Source of the DNA: an uncultured Alphaproteobacteria bacterium | GTDB taxonomy: Bacteria; Pseudomonadota; Alphaproteobacteria; Reyranellales; Reyranellaceae | NCBI GenBank assembly: GCA_903929895.1 | Contig: CAIYWM010000442.1 | Span: 1 to 16,389 of the forward strand | Direction: 5' to 3' | Length of the DNA: 16,389 nucleotides | Part shown: positions 1-7,327 of the stretch, piece by piece | Layout: each line of letters begins with the position of its first letter | Numbering within the stretch: position 1 is the first letter of the stretch | The notes under the pieces: generated by a model | What the model saw: the letters and a program-made list of their open reading frames with translations, nothing else | Told to the model about the DNA's origin: nothing | Database searches by the model: none | Position numbers and translations under genes: made by a program

Positions 1-615
1 GACAAGCAGAACAGGAAGCTGGAGCGCCACGACCGCCGCCGCATGGCCGCCCTCGGCAACCGGCTGTGGCACTCCGATGCCACCTTCCGCGTCGTGCCGG
101 CGCGCTACTCGCTGCTGAGCGGCCGCATCGTGACCCGCGACGGCGGCAACACCGAGTTCGCCGACATGCGTGCCGCCTACGACGCGCTGGACGCGGCCAC
201 GAAGAAAGAGATCGACGATCTGGTCTGCGAGCATTCGCTGATCTATTCGCGCGGCCAGCTGGGCTTCACCAACTTCACCGACGAGGAACGCCATCGCATG
301 AAGCCGGTGCTGCACCGGCTGGTGCGCACGCATCCGGTGACCGGCACCAAGTCGCTGCTCCTCTCGGCCCATATCGGCGCCATCGTCGGCTGGCCGCGGC
401 CGGAGGCCATGGCCTTCATCCGCGACCTGATGGAACACGCGACGCAGCCCGAGTTCGTCTACGTCCACCGCTGGACGAAGCATGACTTCGTGATCTGGGA
501 CAACCGCACGACCATGCACCGCGTCCGCCGCTTCGACGACCTCACCATCGTCCGCGACATGCGCCGCACTACGACCATGAGCGAAGGCCCGACGGTGGCG
601 CAGCAGGAGACCTGA
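1..615 (+). CDS. TfdA/TauD-family 2-oxoglutarate-dependent dioxygenase, 3' part
   Basis: The frame is open from the first base, so the gene starts outside the window; 204 codons are visible of a family usually near 280-300 residues. An ATG at 43 is internal, because conserved sequence precedes and directly follows it. The Fe(II) facial triad is visible: WHSD (window residues 23-26, His24 and Asp26) and a distal His173 in DNRTTMHR, followed by an arginine-rich segment ending RDMRRTTT that supplies the 2-oxoglutarate-binding Arg. The phrases GGNTEFADMRAAYDALD and RTHPVTGTKSLLL are typical of the TfdA branch (2,4-D and related alpha-ketoglutarate dioxygenases). Members hydroxylate carboxylic, sulfonic or aryloxy acids; the substrate cannot be read here. 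The stop is one base before the next gene's ATG, suggesting co-transcription. The family call is secure and the substrate is unknown. Confidence 0.9.
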   Translation, partial: DKQNRKLERHDRRRMAALGNRLWHSDATFRVVPARYSLLSGRIVTRDGGNTEFADMRAAYDALDAATKKEIDDLVCEHSLIYSRGQLGFTNFTDEERHRMKPVLHRLVRTHPVTGTKSLLLSAHIGAIVGWPRPEAMAFIRDLMEHATQPEFVYVHRWTKHDFVIWDNRTTMHRVRRFDDLTIVRDMRRTTTMSEGPTVAQQET

Positions 616-616
616 T

Positions 617-1141
617 ATGAAGATCAAGCTCGGTAGCCTTTCGATCCTCGTGGCGCTGTGTGCCGTATTGTTCGCCGCGCAGCCTGCCGTCGCCAAGGAA
701 GTACGTTTTCCGGCGACCGGGACTCCGGCCTTTTCCTTGCGCATACCCGACGACTGGAAGACCGACGAAGGCGACGACTACGCTCTCATCCTGATGAGCG
801 GCGATCAAAGTATGGGCTTCACTCTGCTGCTCGAGACGAGCGACACGCCAGTGGACGACGACACCCTCGACGAAATCGCCACAGTGGCGCTCAGGGTCGC
901 GAGGGCAGCACCGCCGAAGCGCAGAAACATCGCGTCGATGTCGGGATTTCCGGGCTTTTCCTACCCTTCGGCGACGACGAACGATGCCGGCGACGTTGTC
1001 AGCATGACAATGTACATCATACGGATCGACAAGACGCACCTGGGGTTGCTTACCCGGATCGAAGCCGTGGACAATTCGCCGGCGCGGCGGAAAATCGCCG
1101 AAGGCGTGCTTCAGAGCATCAAGATCATTCCGCCACGCTGA
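617..1141 (+). CDS. Small exported protein of unknown function
   Basis: This is a 174-residue protein whose ATG lies one base after the stop of the dioxygenase gene, so translational coupling is likely. Residues 1-26 form a classic Sec signal peptide (MKIK, hydrophobic core, AVA|KE cleavage near residue 26), placing the mature protein in the periplasm or outside. The mature part is a mixed alpha/beta sequence with a PAFSLRIPDDWK motif near the start and an IEAVDNSPARRKIAEGVLQSIKI end. That pattern recalls small exported proteins in which a short beta-sheet domain follows an 'xxFSLxxPxxW' strand (PsbP or DUF1795-like), but this is only a resemblance. No catalytic motif is visible. It converges with the GST-like gene with only 6 bp between stops, and no terminator hairpin is seen there. 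Confidence 0.8.
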   Translation: MKIKLGSLSILVALCAVLFAAQPAVAKEVRFPATGTPAFSLRIPDDWKTDEGDDYALILMSGDQSMGFTLLLETSDTPVDDDTLDEIATVALRVARAAPPKRRNIASMSGFPGFSYPSATTNDAGDVVSMTMYIIRIDKTHLGLLTRIEAVDNSPARRKIAEGVLQSIKIIPPR

Positions 1142-1147
1142 GTGCCT

Positions 1148-1789
1148 TCAGCGCCCCGCGTACTCCGCGTCCTTCTTCGGGATGAGATCGTAGGGCAGCG
1201 CGAAGCCCGGCATCGCCTTCAGCCGGTCGCGCCACGCCGCGAGATGGGGCCGCGAGTCGATCGACAGGCCGCCTTCATGGGCAAAGACCATGCGGCCCCA
1301 GCAGCCGATGTCGGCGATCGAGCAGGCATCTCCCACCAGCCACTCGCGTCCTGCCAGCGACTTGTCGGCGAAGTCGAGCGCCGCCTCCGCACCCGGCCGG
1401 AAGAAGTTCACGATGTCCTGCGACACGTCGGGACGGAAGCGTGCGAAGTGGCGGACGCGGGCCACGTTGGTGATGGCGTCGTTCTCCCAGGCGAGCCACT
1501 CGCGCGCCTGCCAGCGATGCTGCTCGGTCTTGGGCTCGAAGTGCCCGGTCGCGCGTGCGAGATAGTCGAGGACCACGTTCGACATCACCAGGGTGAGGCC
1601 GCGATGGCGCAGCACCGGCACCTGGCCATAGCGGTTGATCGCGAGGTGCGCGGCTTCCTTCTGCACGCCGTTCTTCAGGTTGACCGTGCGAAACGAGAAC
1701 GGCAGGCTCGAGAGCGAGAGAAAGAGCATCGGCTTGTAGCTCGAGCTCGACGTGAAACTGCCGTGCAGAACGAGGCGCTCGTCGGTCAT
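1148..1789 (-). CDS. Glutathione S-transferase-like protein
   Basis: This 213-residue protein has a typical length for cytosolic GSTs. The N-terminal half is a thioredoxin-like domain carrying the cis-proline segment GQVPVL (Pro58). The all-alpha C-terminal half has the N-capping box SIAD (157-160), a hallmark of the GST C-terminal domain. The residue that normally contacts the glutathione gamma-glutamyl group is Ser70, preceded by Met rather than the common Glu/Gln. The N-terminal region is serine-rich (SFTSSSSYK, 11-19), and one of these serines may activate glutathione. The ATG at 1789 was chosen because CAGGAGATCCC precedes it; the frame stays open upstream but that part overlaps the divergent reductase gene. 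GSTs conjugate glutathione or act as isomerases or peroxidases; the substrate is unknown. A 64 bp divergent spacer separates it from the aldo/keto reductase. Confidence 0.85.
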   Translation of the reverse strand: MTDERLVLHGSFTSSSSYKPMLFLSLSSLPFSFRTVNLKNGVQKEAAHLAINRYGQVPVLRHRGLTLVMSNVVLDYLARATGHFEPKTEQHRWQAREWLAWENDAITNVARVRHFARFRPDVSQDIVNFFRPGAEAALDFADKSLAGREWLVGDACSIADIGCWGRMVFAHEGGLSIDSRPHLAAWRDRLKAMPGFALPYDLIPKKDAEYAGR

Positions 1790-1853
1790 GGGATCTCCTG
1801 TGGCGTTGGCCGGAGGCAATTCGTACTCTCGCCTTTCCTCGGAGGAAACGAAC

Positions 1854-2882
1854 ATGACAGCGCTCGAGCGCCGGAAGGTCGGGAAGACCAAGCTCGAAGT
1901 CACCGAGATCGGGCTCGGCGGCGCGCCCATGGGCGGTTTCCGCGCCACCATCTCCGATGCGGAGGCGGTGCAGCTCACCAACGACGGGTATGATTCCGGC
2001 ATCCGCTATTTCGACACCTCGCCCTTCTACGGCTATGGCCGCAGCGAGCTGCGCATGGGTGCCGCCCTGCGCGAGAAGCCGCGCGACAGCTACGTGCTGT
2101 CGACCAAGGTCGGCCGCATCCTGCATGTGCGGAAGCCGGGTGAGGTCCCGCCCAGGGATTTCCGCGAGAACGGCCTGCCGGGCTTCGTGCCCCAGTTCGA
2201 CTATACCTACGACGGGGTGATGCGCTCGCTGGAGCATTCGCACCTGCGTCTGGGGCTCGACAGGATCGACATCGCGCTGGTGCACGACGTCGACTTCTGG
2301 ACGATCAAGGATCGCGCGATCCTCGACGAGCGCTTCAAGACGGTGATGGAGTCAGGCTTCCGTGCGCTCGACGAATTGCGCAAGGCCGGCGTGATTTCAG
2401 CGATCGGCGTCGGCATCAACGAGAGCGACACCAGCACGCGCTTCATCAAGGCGGGCGACTTCGACTGCATGCTGCTGGCCGGGCGCTACACCTTGCTGGA
2501 ACAGGGTGCGCTGGAGGAGTTCCTGCCGGAGTGCACCCAGCGCGGCGTCTCGGTGATCCTGGGCGGGCCGTACAATTCCGGCATCCTCACCGGCAACGTG
2601 AAGGCCGGCGCGACGCACGACTATGTCGCCGCCCCGCAGCCCCTGGTCGAGAAGGCGCAGAAGATCGAAGCGGTGTGCCAGCGGCACGGCGTGCCGCTCG
2701 GCGCCGCAGCGATGCAGTTCCCGCTGTTCCACCCCGCCTTCTGCTCCGTCATCCCCGGCGCGCTCAGCGTCGCCGAGGTGAAGCAGAACGTGGCCCACAT
2801 GAGCGTGAAGATTCCGGTCGAGCTGTGGAGCGAGCTCAAGCAGGAGAAGCTGCTGGATCCGGCGGCACCGACCCCTAACTGA
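1854..2882 (+). CDS. Aldo/keto reductase, D-threo-aldose 1-dehydrogenase-like
   Basis: This 342-residue NAD(P)-dependent TIM-barrel oxidoreductase carries the AKR catalytic tetrad: Asp54 and Tyr59 (FDTSPFYGYG), Lys85 (STKVG) and His144 (DIALVHDVD). The LVHDVD phrase and overall length fit the branch with D-threo-aldose (L-fucose) 1-dehydrogenase and pyridoxal 4-dehydrogenase, which oxidise the anomeric or aldehyde carbon to a lactone. The exact substrate is inferred, not shown. The start is the ATG at 1854, preceded by a strong GGAGGAAACG ribosome-binding site; an open frame continues upstream but lies inside the divergent GST gene. The stop is followed after 10 bp by the amidohydrolase ATG, and the GAGGAAG that starts in the stop codon serves as its ribosome-binding site, so the two are very likely one operon. 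Confidence 0.88.
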   Translation: MTALERRKVGKTKLEVTEIGLGGAPMGGFRATISDAEAVQLTNDGYDSGIRYFDTSPFYGYGRSELRMGAALREKPRDSYVLSTKVGRILHVRKPGEVPPRDFRENGLPGFVPQFDYTYDGVMRSLEHSHLRLGLDRIDIALVHDVDFWTIKDRAILDERFKTVMESGFRALDELRKAGVISAIGVGINESDTSTRFIKAGDFDCMLLAGRYTLLEQGALEEFLPECTQRGVSVILGGPYNSGILTGNVKAGATHDYVAAPQPLVEKAQKIEAVCQRHGVPLGAAAMQFPLFHPAFCSVIPGALSVAEVKQNVAHMSVKIPVELWSELKQEKLLDPAAPTPN

Positions 2883-2892
2883 GGAAGCCGAC

Positions 2893-3720
2893 ATGAAGAT
2901 CGTCGATGCGCAGATCCACATCTGGTCGCAGACCGTGACGCCGCCCTCGGGCCTGCATCGCAAGGTCGAGAAATTCACGGCCGAGCAGGCGCTGAAGGAG
3001 ATGGACGAGGCCGGCGTCGATGCCGCGCTGATCCATCCGCCCTATTCCTGGGATCCGACCTCCAACCAGCTCGCCCTCGATGCCGCGCGGAAATATCCCG
3101 ACCGCTTCGCGGTGATGGGTCAATTCCCGCTGCAGGACCCCGAGAGCCGCAACCGCATCAAGGGCTGGCGCAACCAGCCCGGCATGATGGGCCTGCGCTG
3201 GGCACTGCTGCAGCCGGCCGAGCAGCAGTGGCTGAACGACGGGCTGCTCGACTGGGTGTGGCCCGCTGCCGAGAAGGAAGGCATCCCCGTCGCGACGATG
3301 GGCGGCATCTTCCCCGACAAGTTCCGCGAGATCGCCGAGAAGCATCCCAACCTCAAGATGATCGTCGATCATTGCGGCCTCAATCGTCATGGCCAGGACG
3401 AAGAGGCCTTCATCCATCTCGACAAGCTGGTGGCGCTGGCCAAGCTGCCCAACGTCGCGGTCAAGGCGACCGGCGCGCCGCATTACTCGACCAAGGGCTA
3501 CCCGTTCACGAACATCCAGGACGGGCTGCATCGCATCTTCGACGCCTTCGGTCCCAAGCGATTCTTCTGGGGCACCGACATCACCCGCATGCAATGCACC
3601 TACCGCCAGTGCGTGACCTTCTTCACGGAAGAGCTGCCCTGGCTGAAGGGACGCGACCTCGAGGACGTGATGGGCCGCGGCCTCTGCGAATGGATCGACT
3701 GGAAGCTGAAGTTCGACTGA
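2893..3720 (+). CDS. Amidohydrolase-2 family (TIM-barrel metal-dependent hydrolase/lactonase-like)
   Basis: This 275-residue protein belongs to the amidohydrolase-2 (PF04909-like) superfamily. It opens with VDAQIHIW, where the usual HxH metal motif is QxH (Gln7, His9). It continues with VDHCGLNRHG (His160) and WGTDITR (Asp229, the catalytic Asp at the end of strand 8). Relatives include L-fuconolactonase, 2-pyrone-4,6-dicarboxylate lactonase and various decarboxylases. Loss of the first His suggests weak or no binuclear metal site, as in metal-independent lactonases, but this is inference. It lies 10 bp behind an aldose-dehydrogenase-like aldo/keto reductase, so a lactone-opening role is attractive. 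A hairpin at 3730-3767 follows the stop. Confidence 0.85.
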   Translation: MKIVDAQIHIWSQTVTPPSGLHRKVEKFTAEQALKEMDEAGVDAALIHPPYSWDPTSNQLALDAARKYPDRFAVMGQFPLQDPESRNRIKGWRNQPGMMGLRWALLQPAEQQWLNDGLLDWVWPAAEKEGIPVATMGGIFPDKFREIAEKHPNLKMIVDHCGLNRHGQDEEAFIHLDKLVALAKLPNVAVKATGAPHYSTKGYPFTNIQDGLHRIFDAFGPKRFFWGTDITRMQCTYRQCVTFFTEELPWLKGRDLEDVMGRGLCEWIDWKLKFD

Positions 3721-3729
3721 GCCTTTTCC

Positions 3730-3767
3730 TCATGTTCCTCTCCCCCGGGCGGGTGCGAGGAACATGA
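3730..3767. terminator. Hairpin between convergent genes, possible bidirectional terminator
   Basis: A perfect 11 bp inverted repeat, TCATGTTCCTC (3730-3740) and GAGGAACATGA (3757-3767), encloses a GC-rich 16 base loop. It sits in the 73 bp between the stop of the amidohydrolase (+) and the stop of the CHRD gene (-), exactly where a shared terminator is expected. No run of T follows the stem on either strand, so it may be an imperfect intrinsic terminator or simply an mRNA 3' stabiliser. Confidence 0.5.
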
Positions 3768-3793
3768 AGGCCGCGTAGGAGCCGAGGCCCGTC

Positions 3794-4249
3794 TTACTTC
3801 CTCGGCACGATCTGGCCGCGGATTTCGCCGTCGGGATATTTCTCGGTCATCACGTTGACGTACCAGAGGCCGGCCAGCACCTCCCGGGCCTGCTGTTCGG
3901 TGAGCGTCACGCCGTCGTTCACGGTCGAGCGGTCGGCGTAAAACGGCACGTCGATGGGAACGACCTGCACCGCATTCTGGCCGGGCGCGGCGGGGCCGTA
4001 GAGCCCCGCCTGGCGGACCGGACCGCTCAGGCGCACCAGGTTGATTTTATACTCCAGGACCTTGGTCGAGGGCCGGTAGACGGCCTCGAAGTAGCCCTCG
4101 CCCTTGCTGTCGGTCGCCGGCACCTCGCGCGCGCCGCTCAGGTCCGCGCGGAAGTCGGTCTTCGGCAGGTTGGGCTCGCCCATGTTGAACGAGCAGCCCG
4201 ACGCGGCGAGCAGGAGGCAGAGGACGAGGCGGCGGGCGGAACGGTGCAT
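3794..4249 (-). CDS. CHRD-domain lipoprotein
   Basis: This 151-residue protein begins with a lipoprotein signal: MHRSARR, a hydrophobic core LVLCLLLAAS, then GC with the lipidated Cys19. The -3 residue is Ala rather than the commoner Leu. From about residue 33 to the end it matches the CHRD domain pattern: FRADLSGAREVPATDSKGEG near the start, and GLWYVNVMTEKYPDGEIRGQ near the end. CHRD domains are beta-rich modules first described in animal chordin and common in bacterial exported proteins; no enzymatic role is established. The mature protein would be anchored in the membrane facing the periplasm or surface. It lies 47 bp downstream of the monooxygenase gene on the same strand, behind a GC-rich hairpin, so it may be expressed separately or by readthrough. 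The ribosome-binding site is weak (GAAGACG). Confidence 0.87.
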   Translation of the reverse strand: MHRSARRLVLCLLLAASGCSFNMGEPNLPKTDFRADLSGAREVPATDSKGEGYFEAVYRPSTKVLEYKINLVRLSGPVRQAGLYGPAAPGQNAVQVVPIDVPFYADRSTVNDGVTLTEQQAREVLAGLWYVNVMTEKYPDGEIRGQIVPRK

Positions 4250-4271
4250 GCGTCTTCAGTGTACGTCGCGA

Positions 4272-4297
4272 ACCGGCCCGGCGTCCCCGCCGCCGGT
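4272..4297 (-). terminator. GC-rich hairpin just after the monooxygenase stop
   Basis: Outer arms ACCGG (4272-4276) and CCGGT (4293-4297) and inner arms CGGCG (4279-4283) and CGCCG (4288-4292) can form about 10 bp of stem with a CC bulge and a TCCC loop. The stem begins inside the stop codon of the monooxygenase gene. No T-run follows on the minus strand, so termination would be weak or Rho-assisted. Confidence 0.35.
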
Positions 4298-6063
4298 CAC
4301 GCTTTGTGATGCACCGGCGCCTGGCCGTACACCGGCGTCGGCAGCCCTTCGAGGCGCGCCTTGAGCTGCAGCGACAGGAAGATCGAGTAGAGCCGGGACT
4401 GCATCAGGTTGCCGCCGTGGAACCACAGGTTTTCCTGCGCGGTCGGCTTCCACATGTTGCGCAGCTCGCCCTCCCAGGGTCCGGGATCCTTGGCGGTGCC
4501 GGAGCCCAGGCCCCAGCACTTGCCGACCTTGTCGGCGACCTTGGGCGAGATCAGCTCGGCGGCCCACTGGTTCATCGATCCGTAACCGGTCGCATAGACG
4601 ACGAGGTCGGCCTTCAGTTCGGTGCCGTCCTTCAGCACGACCGACTTCTCGGTCAGGCGCTCGATCTCGACACCGGACTTGAGCTTGATACGACCGTCGG
4701 CAATCAGGTCCGAGGCGCCGACATCGATGTAGTAGCCGGAGCCGCGACGCAGGTACATCGGCCCGATGCCGGTATTGTCCTCACCGAAGGTCAGCTTGAA
4801 ACCCGCCTTCTCCAGCCGCGCGTAGAAATCCGCATCGTCGCGCCGGATCTGCTCGACCACGGGCTGCATCACCTTCGGGAGTGCGCCGTAGGGCATCGAG
4901 GCCGTGGTGAGATCGGCGATCTCGGTCGTGATGCCGGAGGCCACTGCCTCCTCCGAATAGAGCGGCCGGTTGCGCGCCAGCGTATCGGCGCGCACGACCA
5001 GGGTCGGCGAGCGCTGCAGCAGGGTGACGTCGGCGCCGTGTTCCCAGAGGTCGGCGGCGATGTCGTGCGCGGAATTGTTCGAGCCCACGACGACGCACGA
5101 CTTGCCGGCCCAGCCCTCGCCGCCGCGATGGTGGCTGGAATGATGCTGTGTGCCCTTGAAGCGCTCCGCGCCCGGGAACTCCGGGATCTCCGGAAAGCCC
5201 GACATGCCGGTCGCGATCACGAGCTGCTTCGGCTTCAGCGTCACGTCCCGGCCGTCACGCTCGACGACGACGGTCCACTCGCCCCTGGCCTCGTCGAACG
5301 ACGAGCTCTTGCACGTGGTCGACGGCCAGTAATCGAGCTCCATGATCTTCGTGTAGGACTCGAGCCAGTCGCCCATCTTGTCCTTGGGCGTGTAGATCGG
5401 CCAGTGATCGGGGAACGGCAGGTATGGCAGATGGTCGTACCAGATCGGATCGTGCAGGCAGAGCGACTTGTACCGGTTGCGCCAGGCGTCGCCCGGGCGC
5501 GGATTGCGGTCGATGATCAGGGTCGGAACGCCGAGCCGCTTCAGCCGCGCGCCGAGCGCGATGCCGCCCTGTCCGCCGCCGATCACCAGGACATAGGGCT
5601 GGCGGTCGAAGCCCAGCTCCTGCGCATCAGCCTTGCGGCGGTCGGTCCAGGTCACGCGATCCCTGAAGGCGCCGTGCTGCGTGCCGTGCTCGCGCGACGG
5701 CCCCTTTTTCTCCTCGAAGCCCTTCAACTCCATCAGCGCGGTGAAGAACGTCCAGGCCTTGCCGTCCTTCAGACGGACATGGCCCTTGCCGCGGCCCTGC
5801 GCCGTCTCGAAAGTGAACCAGCCCTCGCGGTCACCCGCCCGGAAGGACTCCGGCCGCACGTCGGCCAGGCGCGCGGCGAGCATCTCGGCGATCGCCGCCC
5901 GTCCTTCCAGGGTGACGATGTTCCAGGTGAAGGACACGAGGTCGCGCCAGTAGCCGTCCGCGGTGAACAGCGCGGCCGTCGCGGCGGCATCACCGCGTGT
6001 CAGGGAGGCGGCGAAGCTGGCGAGCCAGTCGGCGGTAGCGGATGAGGACGTGTTGGCTTTCAT
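4297..6063 (-). CDS. Flavin-containing monooxygenase with N-terminal NTF2/SnoaL-like domain
   Basis: This 588-residue protein has two parts. Residues about 10-125 resemble an NTF2/SnoaL-like fold (WLASFAASLTRGDAAATAALF, then a WTFFTALMELKGFEE end). Residues about 155-588 form a class B flavoprotein monooxygenase: FAD-binding YVLVIGGGQGG (157-167), an FMO-like signature FKGTQHHSSHHRGGEGW (302-318), a second nucleotide motif VVVGSNNSAHDIA (324-336, for NADPH), and ATGYG (491-495). Such enzymes use FAD, NADPH and O2 to oxygenate heteroatoms or carry out Baeyer-Villiger oxidation; the substrate is unknown. The ATG at 6063 overlaps the stop of the small upstream gene as ATGA, which fixes the start; the frame stays open further upstream in the region used by that gene. 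The leader lacks a strong Shine-Dalgarno, consistent with coupled translation. Confidence 0.88.
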   Translation of the reverse strand: MKANTSSSATADWLASFAASLTRGDAAATAALFTADGYWRDLVSFTWNIVTLEGRAAIAEMLAARLADVRPESFRAGDREGWFTFETAQGRGKGHVRLKDGKAWTFFTALMELKGFEEKKGPSREHGTQHGAFRDRVTWTDRRKADAQELGFDRQPYVLVIGGGQGGIALGARLKRLGVPTLIIDRNPRPGDAWRNRYKSLCLHDPIWYDHLPYLPFPDHWPIYTPKDKMGDWLESYTKIMELDYWPSTTCKSSSFDEARGEWTVVVERDGRDVTLKPKQLVIATGMSGFPEIPEFPGAERFKGTQHHSSHHRGGEGWAGKSCVVVGSNNSAHDIAADLWEHGADVTLLQRSPTLVVRADTLARNRPLYSEEAVASGITTEIADLTTASMPYGALPKVMQPVVEQIRRDDADFYARLEKAGFKLTFGEDNTGIGPMYLRRGSGYYIDVGASDLIADGRIKLKSGVEIERLTEKSVVLKDGTELKADLVVYATGYGSMNQWAAELISPKVADKVGKCWGLGSGTAKDPGPWEGELRNMWKPTAQENLWFHGGNLMQSRLYSIFLSLQLKARLEGLPTPVYGQAPVHHKA

Positions 6064-6284
6064 GGTCGCACTGTACCCAAAGAATCCTGCCGTGGGGCCC
6101 GGACGTTTTCGCGCAACGATGCGATGACCTGATGAATCCGCCCGACGAAGTCTGTCGGGCCCGCCTCGCCCACCGCAATGCCCGCGGTACGCATGAATAG
6201 GTGGTGAGCGATGCCGAATTCGACGCCTTCCCAAAGCATTTCGTCCTTCCCACCGAGGCGGAGGGCTTCGAACCGATCGTCCAT
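6060..6284 (-). CDS. Small protein of unknown function, translationally coupled to the monooxygenase
   Basis: This 74-residue frame starts MDDRFEALRLGGKDEMLWEG and ends with TGA overlapping the ATG of the monooxygenase (ATGA at 6063-6060), the classic layout for translational coupling. The composition looks protein-like: a charged N-terminus, a hydrophobic middle (FGIAHHLFMRTAGIAVGEAG) and a helical DFVGRIHQVIASLREN segment. It has no signal peptide or recognised motif. The ATG at 6284 has no good ribosome-binding site. A GTG at 6335 in the same frame would add 17 residues and lies 7 bp after the LysR stop, next to AAGGAG, although that spacing is too short to be ideal. I do not recognise the family; a chaperone-like or partner role for the flavoenzyme is speculation from position only. 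Confidence 0.55.
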   Translation of the reverse strand: MDDRFEALRLGGKDEMLWEGVEFGIAHHLFMRTAGIAVGEAGPTDFVGRIHQVIASLRENVRAPRQDSLGTVRP

Positions 6285-6342
6285 CGTGAGGTCCAGCCGC
6301 GGTGAAGCCGGGACGCCGGACCGACCGGCCAGCACGGCTCCT

Positions 6343-7215
6343 TCAGCGGCCGAAAGGCAGGGCGGCAAAGGTCTCGACGATCCAGGCGTGAACCGCGCGG
6401 ATCGGCGGCAGACGACGCAGGTCCCGATGGGCGATCAGCCATGGCGTTCGCCCCGGCAGAACGGTCGGCGCCGGCACTTCGACGAGGCCTCTCGGTCTGG
6501 CCACGACCGCCGGCAACAGGGCAATGCCGCCGCCGGCCTCGGCCGCCGCCACGAGCGCCCGCGTGGAGCCCGTACGAAGCGCCACCGCGGGAGCAAAGCC
6601 CCCGGCATCGACCCATTCCCGTTCGGGCAGGGGTCCATAACTGTCGTCGTAGACGAGCAGCCGTTCCTCGCCCAGGCGCAGGCCGTCAGGGCTCCGGCCG
6701 CCGAGATACGCCGGACTGGCAAACAGCCCGAGCCGCAGGAGAGGCAGCTTCCTCGCCATCAGACTCGCGCCTCTCGGGCGCGACATGCGGATCGCGAGGT
6801 CCGCGTCGCGGGAAGCCAGACTCACCAGGTCGGCCTGGGAGCGGAGTATGATCGACAGACCGCGATGCTTCGCCCACAGACGCGGCAGGGCCGGCGCCAG
6901 AATTCCGGAGACGACGAACTCCGTCGCGGAAACACTCACCGGCAATTGGCTGCCTGAGCGCATCGTGGCAGCCGCACGCTCGATCCGGTCGGCCGTGTCG
7001 ATCGCGGGCCCTGCAAGGGCCGCGATCCGCGTCCCCTCCGGCGTCAACCGCACACCGCCGGGACGACGGTCGATGAGACGCACCTTGAGTTCGGCTTCGA
7101 GCGCATCGAGCCGTCGCGCCGCAGTCGATACCGCAACGCCCCGTGCCTTCGCCGCCGCACTGAGGGAGCCTGCACGGGCGATCGCCAGAAGCCATTCGAG
7201 GTCGCCGGTCTGCAT
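6343..7215 (-). CDS. LysR-type transcriptional regulator
   Basis: This 290-residue protein has a typical LTTR length. The N-terminal winged helix-turn-helix is clear: DLEWLLAIARAGSLSAAAKA, then AVSTAARRLDALEAELKVRL and the wing LTPEGTR. The rest is a periplasmic-binding-protein-like effector domain (SVSATEFVVSGILAPALPRL to the end). The ATG at 7215 is preceded by GTGGAGAAG; a GTG at 7233 is an alternative start adding six residues. A palindrome TTGCGGAAGACGCAA with T-N11-A spacing lies 21 bp upstream, in the 112 bp divergent spacer shared with the exported protein at 7328. The usual LTTR pattern would be autoregulation plus control of the divergent gene. The small gene and monooxygenase follow on the same strand after 58 bp and may be part of the same transcript. 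The effector is unknown. Confidence 0.92.
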   Translation of the reverse strand: MQTGDLEWLLAIARAGSLSAAAKARGVAVSTAARRLDALEAELKVRLIDRRPGGVRLTPEGTRIAALAGPAIDTADRIERAAATMRSGSQLPVSVSATEFVVSGILAPALPRLWAKHRGLSIILRSQADLVSLASRDADLAIRMSRPRGASLMARKLPLLRLGLFASPAYLGGRSPDGLRLGEERLLVYDDSYGPLPEREWVDAGGFAPAVALRTGSTRALVAAAEAGGGIALLPAVVARPRGLVEVPAPTVLPGRTPWLIAHRDLRRLPPIRAVHAWIVETFAALPFGR

Positions 7216-7235
7216 CGACCGATGCTTCTCCACTG

Positions 7236-7250
7236 TTGCGGAAGACGCAA
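7236..7250. promoter_or_regulatory. Candidate LysR-type operator (T-N11-A palindrome)
   Basis: TTGCG-GAAGA-CGCAA is a perfect 5+5+5 palindrome. The T at 7237 and A at 7249 are separated by 11 bases, the consensus LTTR box. It lies 21 bp upstream of the lysR ATG (-) and about 78 bp upstream of the divergent ATG at 7328 (+), where autorepression and activation of the neighbour are usually arranged. Confidence 0.6.
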
Positions 7251-7327
7251 AACAGTTTGGCGTGGAACGGGACGGATTTCACGGTGCATTCGGATCACCT
7301 TGGCGTGACCCACAAAGGAGGTAATCG

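Noticed and set aside
1142..1993. A 283-codon open frame on the + strand opposite the GST-like gene
   Set aside because: The minus frame has the GST cis-proline and N-cap motifs and a Shine-Dalgarno sequence; the + frame is compositional shadow.
4306..6045. A 579-codon open frame on the + strand opposite the monooxygenase gene
   Set aside because: The minus strand carries clear FAD and NADPH motifs; the + frame is Arg/Leu/Val-rich, typical of antisense reading of GC-rich genes, and shows no family pattern.
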